From Comamonadaceae bacterium (GTDB lineage: Bacteria; Pseudomonadota; Gammaproteobacteria; Burkholderiales; Burkholderiaceae_C), in assembly GCA_947373185.1 (NCBI GenBank), contig CANBWP010000022.1:1-40129 (forward strand): 40,129 nucleotides of DNA. The letters are read 5' to 3'. How positions within the stretch are numbered: position 1 is the first letter of the stretch; the number at the start of each line of letters is the position of its first letter. Below are positions 39,695-40,129 of the stretch, piece after piece. A model generated the notes under the pieces. That model did not search any database and was not told where the DNA came from. It saw only the letters and a program-made list of their open reading frames with translations. The translations under genes were made by a program, and so were the position numbers.

Positions 39695-39800
39695 GGAAGT
39701 CCTCAGAAATACATCTAAAAAATAAGATGAATGAATTCTGAAAGTCTTTCTTTAAAACCGGAACTACTTAATTATCAGTTGTTAATTACAAAAATGCATA

Positions 39801-39820
39801 TAAAGGATGTGACTCCTTTA
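39801..39820 (-). other. Weak AT-rich stem-loop between modC and sbp
   Basis: TAAAGGA (39801-39807), 6-nt loop, TCCTTTA (39814-39820). On the minus strand it follows the modC stop by about 40 nt and is followed by an AT-rich tract. It may terminate modC weakly. The rest of the gap (39695-39859) shows no clear -35/-10 pair; it is where a CysB-type site would be expected. Confidence 0.35.
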
Positions 39821-39859
39821 AAAACAGGTACTTACAGACAGTCAAGCGTGACATTCAAC

Positions 39860-40129
39860 TCACGCCACCAAAGCCACAGACTTCACTTGCGCCCACACCG
39901 GCTGGCCCACCTGCAGGGCTAGCGCGTCCACCGCACGTTTTGTGACGCGGGCCAGCACCTCTTCGGCACCACACTTCAACACCACCATCACCTGCGAAGG
40001 ATGCGCATCGGGCGTGATGCTTTGAATGTGGCCACGCAGTTGGTTTTGAATGCTGGTGTTTTGCGGCTCGGACGTTGCCAAACTCACATCACGCGCCAAG
40101 ATGCGAATGCGCACAGATTTGCCAACAGA
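39860..40129 (-). CDS. modC: Molybdate ABC transporter ATP-binding protein, C-terminal fragment
   Basis: The last 89 residues of a protein continuing beyond the right edge. The frame is open to the boundary (SVGKSVRIRILARDVSLAT). RIRILARDVSLA followed by SIQNQLRGHI and VLARVTKRAVDALALQVGQP is the Mop/TOBE molybdate-binding domain at the end of ModC. It is therefore not a separate small gene. Its neighbour is the sulfate transporter group, so two oxyanion importers adjoin. The ATPase core is outside the window. Confidence 0.85.
   Translation of the reverse strand, partial: SVGKSVRIRILARDVSLATSEPQNTSIQNQLRGHIQSITPDAHPSQVMVVLKCGAEEVLARVTKRAVDALALQVGQPVWAQVKSVALVA

Noticed and set aside
39860..40114. 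Stand-alone molybdopterin-binding (Mop) protein of 84 residues
   Set aside because: The frame stays open to the window edge and upstream residues match ModC, so it is the end of modC, not a separate gene.

Overview
The window is a chromosomal segment of an aerobic anoxygenic phototrophic betaproteobacterium, most likely Burkholderiales (Comamonadaceae, Limnohabitans/Rhodoferax-like). This rests on two things: a bacteriochlorophyll a and carotenoid gene cluster of purple-bacterial type, and Burkholderiales-style housekeeping order (tpr-lolB-ispE-tRNA-Gln-prs-rplY-pth; hrcA/nadK-recN; rapZ/mutY-mutM). Genus is inference; no rRNA is present.

Region 1 (1-8318, minus strand) is one end of a photosynthesis gene cluster read as a superoperon: crtE-crtF-bchC-bchX-bchY-bchZ-pufB-(small membrane protein)-pufA-pufL (cut by the left edge). 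CrtE and CrtF are carotenoid enzymes, BchX/Y/Z and BchC are late bacteriochlorophyll a enzymes, and puf encodes the LH1 antenna and reaction centre. Two promoter zones, upstream of crtE and of bchC, each carry two TGT-N12-ACA palindromes of the PpsR/CrtJ type. Those at bchC are exactly 8 bp apart. A 74-residue single-helix protein with a strong ribosome-binding site sits between pufB and pufA, where no gene is expected; it is the most interesting item here.

Region 2 (8382-12668, plus strand) holds a DUF3422 membrane protein divergent from crtE, then hemF, hemB and hemC, which make tetrapyrrole precursors.

Region 3 (12816-16072) is the most accessory-looking part: a LexA-controlled umuDC mutagenic polymerase operon, a perfect 26-bp tandem duplication spanning the umuC stop codon, a VOC-family gene, a Phd/YefM-ParE toxin-antitoxin pair with a palindromic operator between -35 and -10, and a 22-bp perfect inverted repeat with G-run arms.

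Region 4 (16097-33699) is housekeeping: hrcA, nadK-recN-rapZ, mutM-mutY, a TPR protein-lolB-ispE, tRNA-Gln, prs, rplY, pth, an Allochromatium-type ferredoxin, a PHP phosphoesterase, a DMT transporter, a YciO/Sua5 protein, an M50 protease, a trpS with an unusual C-terminal domain, and a LuxR-type response regulator.

Region 5 (33702-40129, minus strand) contains a small lipoprotein, a YpfH-like esterase, a sulfate ABC transporter (two periplasmic binding proteins, cysT, cysW, cysA) and the 3' end of a molybdate transporter ATPase gene, modC. No insertion sequence, prophage or CRISPR array was seen.
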